From Calliopsis andreniformis (taxonomy: Eukaryota > Arthropoda > Insecta > Hymenoptera > Andrenidae): a stretch of DNA of 64,000 nt. Location of the stretch: NCBI RefSeq assembly GCF_051401765.1, contig NW_027480505.1, positions 744,001 through 808,000 of the forward strand. Reading direction: 5' to 3'. Positions 37,489-51,000 of this stretch are shown here, piece after piece; within the stretch, counting starts at the first letter, position 1, and every line of letters begins with the position of its first letter. The translations under genes and the position numbers were made by a program. The notes under the pieces are model-generated. The model saw nothing but the letters and a program-made list of their open reading frames with translations, searched no databases and was not told the DNA's origin.

Positions 37489-38770
37489 ACAACAGTCTTT
37501 CCATCCTATAACAGGAATAATTGGAACCCGTGTGAAGGTGATGGTCATTTCTACGTTCCGGACAACATAGGCTTCACTCTAGGGCGTTGCTCCACCATAT
37601 CAAACAGTTGGGGCCTTTGAAGTCAACGCCCGAAGCATTAAACACAAAATAAATAGAACAGTTTTTCCATTGTATATAATGTCTATTTGCAAACAGTGTG
37701 AAAGTAATGGTCATTTCCATGTACCGGGCAACCTCTGCTTCACTCTAGGGAGGTGCTCTACCAGATTAAATAGTTAGGGCCTAAGAAGTCAACGCCAGAA
37801 GCATAAAACACAATATAAATACAACAGCTTTTCCACCGTATATAATGTATATTTGCAAACAGTGTGAAAGTAATGGTCATTTCCATGTTCCGGGCAAACT
37901 AGTCTTCACTCTAGGGCGTTGCTCCACCAGATCGAATAGTTAGGGCCTGAGAAGTCAATGCCCGAAGCATAAAATACATTATAAATACAACAGTTTTTCC
38001 ATCATATAAAACGAATAATTGCAACTAGTATGAAAGTTATAGTCATTTCTACTTTCCGGGCAACCTAGGCTTCACCCTAGGGCGTTGTTCCACCAGATCG
38101 AATAGTTAGGGCCTAAGAAGTGAACGCCAGAAGCATAAAATACGATATAAATACAACAGTTTTTCCATCCTATAAAACGAATAATTGAAACCAGTATGAA
38201 ACTTATGGTCATTTCTAAGGTCCGGGCAACCTAGGCTTCACTGTACGGCGTTCTTCGACCACATCGAATAGCTACGGCCTCAGAAGTCAACGCCTATAAG
38301 TATAAAATACAACAAAATACAACAGTCTTTCCATCCTATAACAGGAATAATTGCGACCCGTGTGAAGGTGATGGTCATTTCTACGTTCCGGGCAACATAG
38401 GCTTCACTCTAGGGCGTTGATCCACCATATCAAACAGTTGGGGCCTTGGAAGTCAACGCCCGAAGCATTAAACACAAATTAAATAGAACAGTATTTCCAT
38501 TGTATATAATGTATATTTGCAAACAGTGTGAAAGTAATGGTCATTTCCATGTTCTGGGCAACCTATGCTTCACTCTAGGGAGGTGCTCTACCAGATTAAA
38601 TAGTTAGGGCCTAAGAAGTCAACGCCAGAAGCATAAAACACAATATAAATACAACAGCTTTTCCATCATATATAATGTATATTTGCAAACAGTGTGAATG
38701 TAATGGTCATTTCCATGTTCCGGGCAATCTAGTCTTCACTCTAGGGCGTTGCTCCACCAGATCGAATGGT
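37489..38770 (+). repeat. 5-mer HOR (830 bp), one full and one partial copy
   Basis: ACAACAGTCTTTCCATCCTA at 37489 and 38319 opens each copy. GTTGGGGCCTT, GCATTAAACACAAA, CCATTGTATATAATG and GGGAGGTGCTCTACCAGATT follow at 830-base spacing (for example AGGTGCTCTA at 37751 and 38581). The second copy runs to about 38770. Only parts of the two are closely similar. Confidence 0.75.
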
Positions 38771-39729
38771 TAGGGCCTAAGCAGTGAACGCCAGAAGCAT
38801 AAAATACAATATTAATACAACAGCTTTTCCATCATATAAAACGAATAATTGCAACCAGTATGAAAGTTGTGGTCATTTCTACTTTCCGGGCAACCTAGGC
38901 TTCACGATAGGGCGTTGCTCCAACAGATTGAATAGTTAGGGCCTTAGGAGTCAATGCCCGAAGCATAAAATGCAATAAAAATACAACAGTGTCTCCATCA
39001 TATAACAGGAATAATTGCAACCAGTTTGAAAGTGATGGCCAATTCTACGTTCCGGGCAACCGAGTCCTCACTCTAGGGCGTTGCTCCACCAGATCGAATA
39101 GTTAGGTTCTTAGAAGTCAATGCCCGAAGCATAAAATACATTATAAATATAACAGTTTTTCCATCATATAAAACGAATAATTGCAACTAGTATGAAAGTT
39201 ATGGTCATTTCTACTTTCCGGGCAACCTAGGCTTCACCCTAGGGCGTTGCTCCACCAGATCGAATAGTTCGGGCCTAAGAAGTGATCGCCAGAAGCATAA
39301 AATACAATATAAATACAACAGTTTTTCCATCGTATAAAACGAATAATTGCAACCACTATGAAACTTGTGCGCATTTCTACGCTCCGGGCAACCTAGGCTT
39401 CACTCTGTGGCGTTCTTCCACCACATCGAATAGCTACGGCCTCAGAAGTCAACACCTGAAGTCTAAAATAAAATAAAAATACAACAGTCTTTCCATCCTA
39501 TAACAGGAATAATTGCAACCCGTGTGAAGGTGATGGTCATTTCTGCGTTCCAGGCAACCTAGGCTTCACTCCAGGGCGTCGTTCCACCAGATCGAATAGT
39601 TAGGGCCTAAGAAGTCAACGCCAGAAGCATAAAATACGATATAAATACAACAACTTTTCCATCGTATAAAACGAATAATTGCAACCAGTTTGCAGGTGAT
39701 GGTCATTTCTACGTACCGGGCAACCTAGG
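38771..39729 (+). repeat. Diverged monomers before the 14-mer HOR
   Basis: About six monomers (GAATGGTTAGGGCC, AACCGAGTCCTCACTC, GAAACTTGTGCGCATTTC). One near 39090-39200 resembles 37940-38060 (CATATAAAACGAATAATTGC then CAACTAGTATGAAAG). No tandem repeat covering the stretch was seen. Confidence 0.65.
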
Positions 39730-42052
39730 TTTCACTCTAGGGCGTTGCTCCACCAGATCAAACAGTTAGGGCCTTAGAAGCCAACGCCCGAAGCATTAAA
39801 TACAAAATAAATAGAACAGTTTTTCCATCGTATAAAACGAATAATAGAAACCAGTGTTAAAGTTATGGTCATTTCTACGTTCCGGGCAACCTAGGCTTCG
39901 CCCTGGGGCGTTGCTCCAACAGATTGAATAGTTAGGGCCTTAGAAGTCAACGCCCGAAGCATAAAATGCAATAAAAATACAACAGTTTTTCCATCGTATA
40001 ACAGGGTTAATTGCAACCAGTTTGAAAGTGATGGTCATTTCTACGTTCCGAAACACCTAGGCTTCGCTCTTGGGCGTTGCTCCACTAGATCGAATAGCTA
40101 GGGCCTTAGAAGTCAACGCCAGAAGCATTAAATACAAAATAAATAGAATAGTTTTTCATCGTATAACAGGATTAATTGCAACCAGTTTGAAAGTTATGGT
40201 CATTTCTACGTTCCGGGCAACCTAGGCTTCACCCTAGCGCGTTGCTCCAACAGATTGAATAGTTAGGGCCTTAGAAGTCAATGCCCGAAGCATAAAATGC
40301 AATAAAAATACAACAGTTTTTCCGTTGTATAAAAGGAATAATTGCAAACAGTGTGAAAGTAATGGTAATTTCTACGTTCCGGGCAACCTAGGCTTCACTC
40401 TACGGTGTTGTTCCAACAGATTGAATAGTTAGCGCCTTAGAAGTCGACGCCCGAAGCATAAAATGCAATAAAAATACAACAGTTTTTCCATCGTATAACA
40501 GGGTTAATTGCAACCAGTTTGAAAGTGATGGTCATTTCTACGTTCCGAAACACCTAGGCTTCGCTCTAGGGCGTTGCTCCACCAGATCGAATAGTTAGGG
40601 CCTAAGAAGTGAACGCCAGAAGCACAAAATACAATATAAATGCAAAAGTTTTTCCATCGTATAAAACGAATAATTGCAACCAGTGTGAAAGTAATGGTCA
40701 TTTCTACGTTCCGAGCGCCCGAGGCGTCACTCTAGGGCGTTGCTCCACCACATCTAATAGCTACGGCCTTAGAAGTCAACGCCAGAGGCACAAAATGCAA
40801 TATAAGTACAACAGCTTTTCCATCGTATAAAACGAATGATTGCAACCAGTGTGAAAGTAATGGTTATTTCTACATTCCGAGCAACCTAGGCTTCACTCTA
40901 GGGCGTTGCTCCACCAGATCAAACAGTTAGGGCCTTAGAAGTCATCGCCCGATGCATAAAATATAATATAACTACAACAGTTTTTCTATCGTATAACAGG
41001 AATAATTGCAACCAGTTTGAAAGTGATGGTCATTTCTACGTACCGGGCAACCTACGCTTCACTCGAGGGCGTTGCTCCACCAGATCGAATAGTTAGGGCC
41101 TTAGACGTCAACGCCCGAAGAATAAAATACAAGATAAATAGAACAGTTATTCCATCGTATAAAACGAATAATTGCTGCCAGTGTGAAAGTTATGGTCATT
41201 TCTACTTGCCGGGCAACCTAGGCTTCACCCTAGGGCGTTGTTCCACCTGATGGAATAGTTAGGGCCTATGAAGTCAACGCCAGAAGCATAAAATACGATA
41301 TAAATACAACAGCTTTTCCATCGTATAAAACGAATAATTGCAACCAGTGTGAAAGTAATGGTCATTTCTACGTTCCGAGCACCCTAGGCGTCACTCTAGG
41401 GCGTTGCTCCACCACATCTAATAGATACGGCCTTAGAAGTCAACGCCAGAGGCACAAAATACAATATAAGTACAACAGTTTTTCCATCTTATAAAACGAA
41501 TAATAGAAACCAGTGTTAAAGTTATGGTCATTTCTACGTTCCGGGTAACCTAGGCTTCGCCCTAGGGCGTTGCTCCAACAGATTGAATAGTTAGGGCCTT
41601 AGAAGTCAACGCCCGAAGCATAGAATACAATAAAAATGCAACAGTTTTTCCATCGTATAACAGGAATAATAGCAAACAGTGTGAATGTAATGGTCATTTC
41701 TACGTTCCCGGCAACCTAGGATTCACTCTAGAGCGTTGCTCCAACATATTGAATAGTTAGGTCCTTAAAAGTCAATGACTCAAGCATGAAATGCAATAAA
41801 AACACAACAGTTTTTCCATCATATAACAGGAATAGCTGCAAACAGTTTGAAAGTGATGGCCATTTCTACGTTCCGGGTAACCTAGGCTTCACTCTAGGGC
41901 GTTGTTCCACCAGATCGAAAAGTTAGGTCCTAAGAAGTCAACGCCAGAAGCATAAAATACAATATAAATATAACAGTTTTTCCATCGTATAAAACGAATG
42001 ATAGCAACCAGTGTGAAAGTTATGGTCATTTCTACGTTCCGGGCAACCTAGG
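39730..42052 (+). repeat. 14-mer HOR (2323 bp), copy 1
   Basis: Fourteen monomers. Markers: CGCCCTGGGGCG (39900), TTCCGAAACACCTAGG (40047 and 40544), CTACGGTGTTG (40400), CGAGCGCCCGAGG (40712), GAGCACCCTAGG (41378) and AATGACTCAAGCATG (41772). All recur 2323 bases on. By eye only one substitution is visible in most of the unit: AGCACAAAATAC near 40622 versus AGCATAAAATAC near 42945. Confidence 0.87.
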
Positions 42053-45030
42053 CTTCACTCTAGGGCGTTGCTCCACCAGATCAAACAGTTAGGGCCTTAG
42101 AAGCCAACGCCCGAAGCATTAAATACAAAATAAATAGAACAGTTTTTCCATCGTATAAAACGAATAATAGAAACCAGTGTTAAAGTTATGGTCATTTCTA
42201 CGTTCCGGGCAACCTAGGCTTCGCCCTGGGGCGTTGCTCCAACAGATTGAATAGTTAGGGCCTTAGAAGTCAACGCCCGAAGCATAAAATGCAATAAAAA
42301 TACAACAGTTTTTCCATCGTATAACAGGGTTAATTGCAACCAGTTTGAAAGTGATGGTCATTTCTACGTTCCGAAACACCTAGGCTTCGCTCTTGGGCGT
42401 TGCTCCACTAGATCGAATAGCTAGGGCCTTAGAAGTCAACGCCAGAAGCATTAAATACAAAATAAATAGAATAGTTTTTCATCGTATAACAGGATTAATT
42501 GCAACCAGTTTGAAAGTTATGGTCATTTCTACGTTCCGGGCAACCTAGGCTTCACCCTAGCGCGTTGCTCCAACAGATTGAATAGTTAGGGCCTTAGAAG
42601 TCAATGCCCGAAGCATAAAATGCAATAAAAATACAACAGTTTTTCCGTTGTATAAAAGGAATAATTGCAAACAGTGTGAAAGTAATGGTAATTTCTACGT
42701 TCCGGGCAACCTAGGCTTCACTCTACGGTGTTGTTCCAACAGATTGAATAGTTAGCGCCTTAGAAGTCGACGCCCGAAGCATAAAATGCAATAAAAATAC
42801 AACAGTTTTTCCATCGTATAACAGGGTTAATTGCAACCAGTTTGAAAGTGATGGTCATTTCTACGTTCCGAAACACCTAGGCTTCGCTCTAGGGCGTTGC
42901 TCCACCAGATCGAATAGTTAGGGCCTAAGAAGTGAACGCCAGAAGCATAAAATACAATATAAATGCAAAAGTTTTTCCATCGTATAAAACGAATAATTGC
43001 AACCAGTGTGAAAGTAATGGTCATTTCTACGTTCCGAGCGCCCGAGGCGTCACTCTAGGGCGTTGCTCCACCACATCTAATAGCTACGGCCTTAGAAGTC
43101 AACGCCAGAGGCACAAAATGCAATATAAGTACAACAGCTTTTCCATCGTATAAAACGAATGATTGCAACCAGTGTGAAAGTAATGGTTATTTCTACATTC
43201 CGAGCAACCTAGGCTTCACTCTAGGGCGTTGCTCCACCAGATCAAACAGTTAGGGCCTTAGAAGTCATCGCCCGATGCATAAAATATAATATAACTACAA
43301 CAGTTTTTCTATCGTATAACAGGAATAATTGCAACCAGTTTGAAAGTGATGGTCATTTCTACGTACCGGGCAACCTACGCTTCACTCGAGGGCGTTGCTC
43401 CACCAGATCGAATAGTTAGGGCCTTAGACGTCAACGCCCGAAGAATAAAATACAAGATAAATAGAACAGTTATTCCATCGTATAAAACGAATAATTGCTG
43501 CCAGTGTGAAAGTTATGGTCATTTCTACTTGCCGGGCAACCTAGGCTTCACCCTAGGGCGTTGTTCCACCTGATGGAATAGTTAGGGCCTATGAAGTCAA
43601 CGCCAGAAGCATAAAATACGATATAAATACAACAGCTTTTCCATCGTATAAAACGAATAATTGCAACCAGTGTGAAAGTAATGGTCATTTCTACGTTCCG
43701 AGCACCCTAGGCGTCACTCTAGGGCGTTGCTCCACCACATCTAATAGATACGGCCTTAGAAGTCAACGCCAGAGGCACAAAATACAATATAAGTACAACA
43801 GTTTTTCCATCTTATAAAACGAATAATAGAAACCAGTGTTAAAGTTATGGTCATTTCTACGTTCCGGGTAACCTAGGCTTCGCCCTAGGGCGTTGCTCCA
43901 ACAGATTGAATAGTTAGGGCCTTAGAAGTCAACGCCCGAAGCATAGAATACAATAAAAATGCAACAGTTTTTCCATCGTATAACAGGAATAATAGCAAAC
44001 AGTGTGAATGTAATGGTCATTTCTACGTTCCCGGCAACCTAGGATTCACTCTAGAGCGTTGCTCCAACATATTGAATAGTTAGGTCCTTAAAAGTCAATG
44101 ACTCAAGCATGAAATGCAATAAAAACACAACAGTTTTTCCATCATATAACAGGAATAGCTGCAAACAGTTTGAAAGTGATGGCCATTTCTACGTTCCGGG
44201 TAACCTAGGCTTCACTCTAGGGCGTTGTTCCACCAGATCGAAAAGTTAGGTCCTAAGAAGTCAACGCCAGAAGCATAAAATACAATATAAATATAACAGT
44301 TTTTCCATCGTATAAAACGAATGATAGCAACCAGTGTGAAAGTTATGGTCATTTCTACGTTCCGGGCAACCTAGGCTTCACTCTAGAGAGTTGCTCCACC
44401 AGATCGAACAGTTAGGGCCTTAGAAGTCAACGCCTGAAGCATAAAATACAAAATAAATAAAACAGTTTTTCCATCGTATAATACTAATAATTGCTACCAG
44501 TGTGAAAGTTATGGTCATTTCTACGGTCCGCGCAACCTGGGCTTTACCCTAGGGCGTTGTTCCACCAGATGGAACAGTTAGGGCCTAAGAAGTCAACGCC
44601 AGAAGCATAAAATAAATAAAGATGCAAAAGTTTTTCCATCGTATACCAGGTGTAACTGCAAACAGTATGAAAGTACTGGTCATTTCTACGTTCCGGGTAA
44701 CCTAGGATTCACTCTAGAGCGTTGCTCCAACAGATTGACTAGTTAGGTCCTTAAAAGTCAATGACCGAAGCATAAAATGCAATAAAAGCACAACAGTTTT
44801 TCCATCATATAACAGGAATAACTGCAAACAGTTTGAAAGTGATGGCCATTTCTACGTTCCGGGTAACCTAGGCTTCACTCTAGGGCGTTGTTCCACCAGA
44901 TCGAAAAGTTAGACCCTAAGAAGTCGACGCCAGAAGCATAAAATACAATATAAATATAACAGTTTTTCCATCGTATAAAACGAATGATAGCAACCAGTGT
45001 GAAAGTTATGGTCATTTCTACGTTCCGCGC
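42053..45030 (+). repeat. 14-mer HOR copy 2 enlarged to a 17-mer (2820 bp)
   Basis: Follows copy 1 to about 44375. There CTCTAGAGAGTTGC replaces CTCTAGGGCGTTGC and about 497 further bases (three monomers) are present before the next unit. The added part holds GTCCGCGCAACCTGGGC, AAATAAATAAAGATGC, and a second, slightly changed pass of the unit's own end (44704-45030 resembles 44041-44370 at shift 663). The unit used for the next duplication runs from about 42211. Confidence 0.87.
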
Positions 45031-47850
45031 AACCTAGGCTTCGCCCTGGGGCGTTGCTCCAACAGATTGAATAGTTAGGGCCTTAGAAGTCAACGCCCGA
45101 AGCATAAAATGCAATAAAAATACAACAGTTTTTCCATCGTATAACAGGGTTAATTGCAACCAGTTTGAAAGTGATGGTCATTTCTACGTTCCGAAACACC
45201 TAGGCTTCGCTCTTGGGCGTTGCTCCACTAGATCGAATAGCTAGGGCCTTAGAAGTCAACGCCAGAAGCATTAAATACAAAATAAATAGAATAGTTTTTC
45301 ATCGTATAACAGGATTAATTGCAACCAGTTTGAAAGTTATGGTCATTTCTACGTTCCGGGCAACCTAGGCTTCACCCTAGCGCGTTGCTCCAACAGATTG
45401 AATAGTTAGGGCCTTAGAAGTCAATGCCCGAAGCATAAAATGCAATAAAAATACAACAGTTTTTCCGTTGTATAAAAGGAATAATTGCAAACAGTGTGAA
45501 AGTAATGGTAATTTCTACGTTCCGGGCAACCTAGGCTTCACTCTACGGTGTTGTTCCAACAGATTGAATAGTTAGCGCCTTAGAAGTCGACGCCCGAAGC
45601 ATAAAATGCAATAAAAATACAACAGTTTTTCCATCGTATAACAGGGTTAATTGCAACCAGTTTGAAAGTGATGGTCATTTCTACGTTCCGAAACACCTAG
45701 GCTTCGCTCTAGGGCGTTGCTCCACCAGATCGAATAGTTAGGGCCTAAGAAGTGAACGCCAGAAGCATAAAATACAATATAAATGCAAAAGTTTTTCCAT
45801 CGTATAAAACGAATAATTGCAACCAGTGTGAAAGTAATGGTCATTTCTACGTTCCGAGCGCCCGAGGCGTCACTCTAGGGCGTTGCTCCACCACATCTAA
45901 TAGCTACGGCCTTAGAAGTCAACGCCAGAGGCACAAAATGCAATATAAGTACAACAGCTTTTCCATCGTATAAAACGAATGATTGCAACCAGTGTGAAAG
46001 TAATGGTTATTTCTACATTCCGAGCAACCTAGGCTTCACTCTAGGGCGTTGCTCCACCAGATCAAACAGTTAGGGCCTTAGAAGTCATCGCCCGATGCAT
46101 AAAATATAATATAACTACAACAGTTTTTCTATCGTATAACAGGAATAATTGCAACCAGTTTGAAAGTGATGGTCATTTCTACGTACCGGGCAACCTACGC
46201 TTCACTCGAGGGCGTTGCTCCACCAGATCGAATAGTTAGGGCCTTAGACGTCAACGCCCGAAGAATAAAATACAAGATAAATAGAACAGTTATTCCATCG
46301 TATAAAACGAATAATTGCTGCCAGTGTGAAAGTTATGGTCATTTCTACTTGCCGGGCAACCTAGGCTTCACCCTAGGGCGTTGTTCCACCTGATGGAATA
46401 GTTAGGGCCTATGAAGTCAACGCCAGAAGCATAAAATACGATATAAATACAACAGCTTTTCCATCGTATAAAACGAATAATTGCAACCAGTGTGAAAGTA
46501 ATGGTCATTTCTACGTTCCGAGCACCCTAGGCGTCACTCTAGGGCGTTGCTCCACCACATCTAATAGATACGGCCTTAGAAGTCAACGCCAGAGGCACAA
46601 AATACAATATAAGTACAACAGTTTTTCCATCTTATAAAACGAATAATAGAAACCAGTGTTAAAGTTATGGTCATTTCTACGTTCCGGGTAACCTAGGCTT
46701 CGCCCTAGGGCGTTGCTCCAACAGATTGAATAGTTAGGGCCTTAGAAGTCAACGCCCGAAGCATAGAATACAATAAAAATGCAACAGTTTTTCCATCGTA
46801 TAACAGGAATAATAGCAAACAGTGTGAATGTAATGGTCATTTCTACGTTCCCGGCAACCTAGGATTCACTCTAGAGCGTTGCTCCAACATATTGAATAGT
46901 TAGGTCCTTAAAAGTCAATGACTCAAGCATGAAATGCAATAAAAACACAACAGTTTTTCCATCATATAACAGGAATAGCTGCAAACAGTTTGAAAGTGAT
47001 GGCCATTTCTACGTTCCGGGTAACCTAGGCTTCACTCTAGGGCGTTGTTCCACCAGATCGAAAAGTTAGGTCCTAAGAAGTCAACGCCAGAAGCATAAAA
47101 TACAATATAAATATAACAGTTTTTCCATCGTATAAAACGAATGATAGCAACCAGTGTGAAAGTTATGGTCATTTCTACGTTCCGGGCAACCTAGGCTTCA
47201 CTCTAGAGAGTTGCTCCACCAGATCGAACAGTTAGGGCCTTAGAAGTCAACGCCTGAAGCATAAAATACAAAATAAATAAAACAGTTTTTCCATCGTATA
47301 ATACTAATAATTGCTACCAGTGTGAAAGTTATGGTCATTTCTACGGTCCGCGCAACCTGGGCTTTACCCTAGGGCGTTGTTCCACCAGATGGAACAGTTA
47401 GGGCCTAAGAAGTCAACGCCAGAAGCATAAAATAAATAAAGATGCAAAAGTTTTTCCATCGTATACCAGGTGTAACTGCAAACAGTATGAAAGTACTGGT
47501 CATTTCTACGTTCCGGGTAACCTAGGATTCACTCTAGAGCGTTGCTCCAACAGATTGACTAGTTAGGTCCTTAAAAGTCAATGACCGAAGCATAAAATGC
47601 AATAAAAGCACAACAGTTTTTCCATCATATAACAGGAATAACTGCAAACAGTTTGAAAGTGATGGCCATTTCTACGTTCCGGGTAACCTAGGCTTCACTC
47701 TAGGGCGTTGTTCCACCAGATCGAAAAGTTAGACCCTAAGAAGTCGACGCCAGAAGCATAAAATACAATATAAATATAACAGTTTTTCCATCGTATAAAA
47801 CGAATGATAGCAACCAGTGTGAAAGTTATGGTCATTTCTACGTTCCGCGC
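45031..47850 (+). repeat. 17-mer HOR (2820 bp), second, seemingly identical copy
   Basis: Comparing 42209-45042 with 45029-47862 base by base by eye, I found no difference over about 2.83 kb. Just outside there are differences (42208 G against 45028 C; 45043 G against 47863 A). This is the youngest duplication in the window, or a duplicated stretch in the assembly. Confidence 0.88.
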
Positions 47851-48060
47851 AACCTAGGCTTCACTCTAGAGAGTTGCTCCACCAGATCGAACAGTTAGGG
47901 CCTTAGAAGTCAACGCCTGAAGCATAAAATACAAAATAAATAAAACAGTTTTTCCATCGTATAAAACTAATAATTGCTACCACTGTGAAAGTTATGGTCA
48001 TTTCTACGGTCCGCGCAACCTAGGCTTCACTCTAGAGAGTTGCTCCACCAGATCGAATAG
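47851..48060 (+). repeat. Truncated end of the 17-mer family
   Basis: CTCTAGAGAGTTGC occurs at 47201, 47864 (663 bases, four monomers) and 48030 (one monomer). GGTCCGCGCAACC precedes the last. A short run of stepwise exchanges seems to close this HOR domain. Confidence 0.72.
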
Positions 48061-51000
48061 CTAGGGACTTAGAATTCAACGCCATAAGAATAAAACACAA
48101 TATAAGTACAACAGTTTTTCCACCGTATAACTGGAATAATTGCAACCAGTGTGAAAGTTATGGACATTTCTACATTCCGGCCAACCTAGGCTTCACTCTA
48201 GCGCGTTGCTCCACCAGATCGAATAGTTAGTACCTTAGAAGTCAACGCCAGAAGCATAAAATACAATATGAATACAACAGTTTTTCCATCGTATAAAATG
48301 AATAATTGCAAACATTGTGAAAGTAATGGTCATTTCTACGTTCCGGGCAACCTAGGCATCACTCTAGAGCGTTGCTCCACCACATTTAATAGCTACGGCC
48401 TTAGAAGTCAACGCCAGAAGAATAAAATACAATAAAGTTTCAACAGCTTTTCAATCGTATAAAACGAATAATTGCAACCAGTGTGAAAGTTGTGGTCATT
48501 TATACTTTCCGTGCAACCTAGGCTTCACCCTAGGTCGCTGCTCCAATAGATTGAATAGTTAGGACCTTAGAAGTCAATGCCCGAAGCATAAAATGCAATA
48601 AAAATACAACAGTTTTTTCATCATATAACAGGAATAATTGCAAGCAGTTTGAAAGTGATGGTCATTTCTTCGTTCCGGCAACCTAGGCTTCACTCTAGGG
48701 CGTTGTTCCACTATATCGAACAGTTAGGGCCAAAGAAGTCAACGCCAGAAGCATAAAATACAATATAAATATAACAGTTTCTCCATTGTATAAAACGAAT
48801 AATAGCAACCAGTGTGAATGTACTGATCATTTCTACGTTCCGGATAACCTAGGTATCACTCTAGGGCGTTGCTCTACCAGATCGAGTAGCTAGGGACTTA
48901 GAATTCAACGCCAGAACGATAAAACACAACATAAGTACAACAGTTATTCCATCGTATAAAATGAGTAGTTGCAAACATTGTGAAAGTAATGGTCATTTCT
49001 ACATTCCGTGCAACCTAGGCGTCACTCTAGGGCGTTGCTCCACCACATCTAATAGCTACGGCCTTAGAAGTCAACGCCAGAGGCATAAAATACAATATAA
49101 ATACAACAGCTTTTCGATCGTACAAGATGAATAATAGCAAACATTGTGAATGTAATGGTCATTTCTACGTTCCGGGCAACCTAGGCTTCACTCTATGTCG
49201 TTGCTCCACCAGATCAAATAGCTAGTGACTTAGAAGTCAACGCAAGAAGCATAAAATACGATATAAATACAACAGCTTTTCCATCGTATAAAAGGAATAA
49301 TTGCAAACAGGGTGAAAGTAATGGTCATATCTACGTTCCGGGCAACCTAGGCTTCACTCTGCGGCGTTGTTCCACCAGATCGAATAGTTAGGGCCTAAGA
49401 AGTCAACACCAGAAAAATAAAGTACAAAATAAATACAACAGCCTTTACACCGTATAAAACGAATAATTGCAACCTGTGTGAAGGTTATGGTCATATCTAC
49501 GTACCGGGCAACCTAGGCTTCACTGTAGGGCGTTGCTCCACCAGATCGAAATGTTAGGGCCTAAGAAGTCATCGCCCGAAGCATAAAATACGATATAAAT
49601 ACAACAGCATTTCCATCGTATTAAATGAATAATTGCAAACAGTGTGAAAGTAGTGGTCATTTCTACGTTCCGAGCAACCTAGGCTTCACGCTAGGGCAGT
49701 GCTCCAACATATCGAATAGCTACGGCCTTAGAAGTCTACGACTGAAGCATAAAATACAATAAAAATACAACAGTCTTTTCATCGTTTAACAGGAATAATT
49801 GCAATAAGCGTGATAGTAATGATCATTTCAGCGTTTCGGGCATCCTAGACTTATCTCTGAGGCATTGCTCCACCAGATCGAATAGTTAGTACCTTAGAAG
49901 TCAACGCCAGAAGCATAAAATACAATATGAATGCAACTGTTTTTCCATCGTATAAAATGAATAATTGCAAACATTGTGAAAGTAATGGTCATTTCTACGT
50001 TCCGGGCAACCTAGGCTTCACTCTAGGTCGTTGCTCCACCAGATCAAATAGCTAGTGACTTAGAATTAAACGCCAGAAGCATAGAATACAATAAAAATGC
50101 AACAGTTTTTCCACCGTATAACAGGAATAGTAGCAAACAGTGTGAATGTAATGGTCATTTCTACGTTCCGGGAACCTAGGATTCACTCTAGGGCGTTTCT
50201 CCAACAGATTGAGTAGTTAGGGCCTTAAAAGTCAATACCCGGAGCATAAAATACAAAATAAATAAAACAGTTTTTCCATCGTATAAAACGAATAATAGCA
50301 ACCAGTGTGAAAGTTATGGTCATTTCTACGTTCGGGGCAGCCTAGGCTTCACTCTAGGGCGTTGCTTCACCAGGTGGAATAGCTAGGTCCTTAGAAGTCA
50401 ACGCCAGAAGCATAAAATACAATAAAGATGCAACAGTTTTTGCATCGTATAACAGGAATAATTGCAACCAGTGTGAAGGTAATGGTATGTTCTACGTTCC
50501 GGGCAACCTATGCTTCACTCTAGGGCGGTGCTCCACCAGATCGAATAGTTAAGGCCCAAGAAGTCAACGCCAGAAGCATAAAATACGATAAAGATGCAAC
50601 AGTTTTTCCATCGTATAAAACGAATAATTGCAACCAGTGTGAAAGTTATGGTCATTTCTACATTCCGAGTAACCTAGGCTTCACTCTAGGGCGTTGCTCC
50701 ACCAGATCGAATGGTTAGGTCCTTAGAAGTCAACGCCAGAAGCATAAAATACGATATAAATACAACAGCATTTCCATCGTATTAAATGAATAATTGCAAA
50801 CTGTGTGATAGTAGTGGTCATTTCTACGTTCCGAGCAACCTAGGCTTCACTCTAGGGCGGTGCTCCAACATATCGAATAGCTAGGGCCTTAGAAGTCTAC
50901 GACTGAAGCATAAAATACAATAAAAATACAACAGTCTTTTCATCGTATAACAGGAATAATTGCAACAAGCGTGATAGTAATGGTCTTTTCGGCGTTTCGG

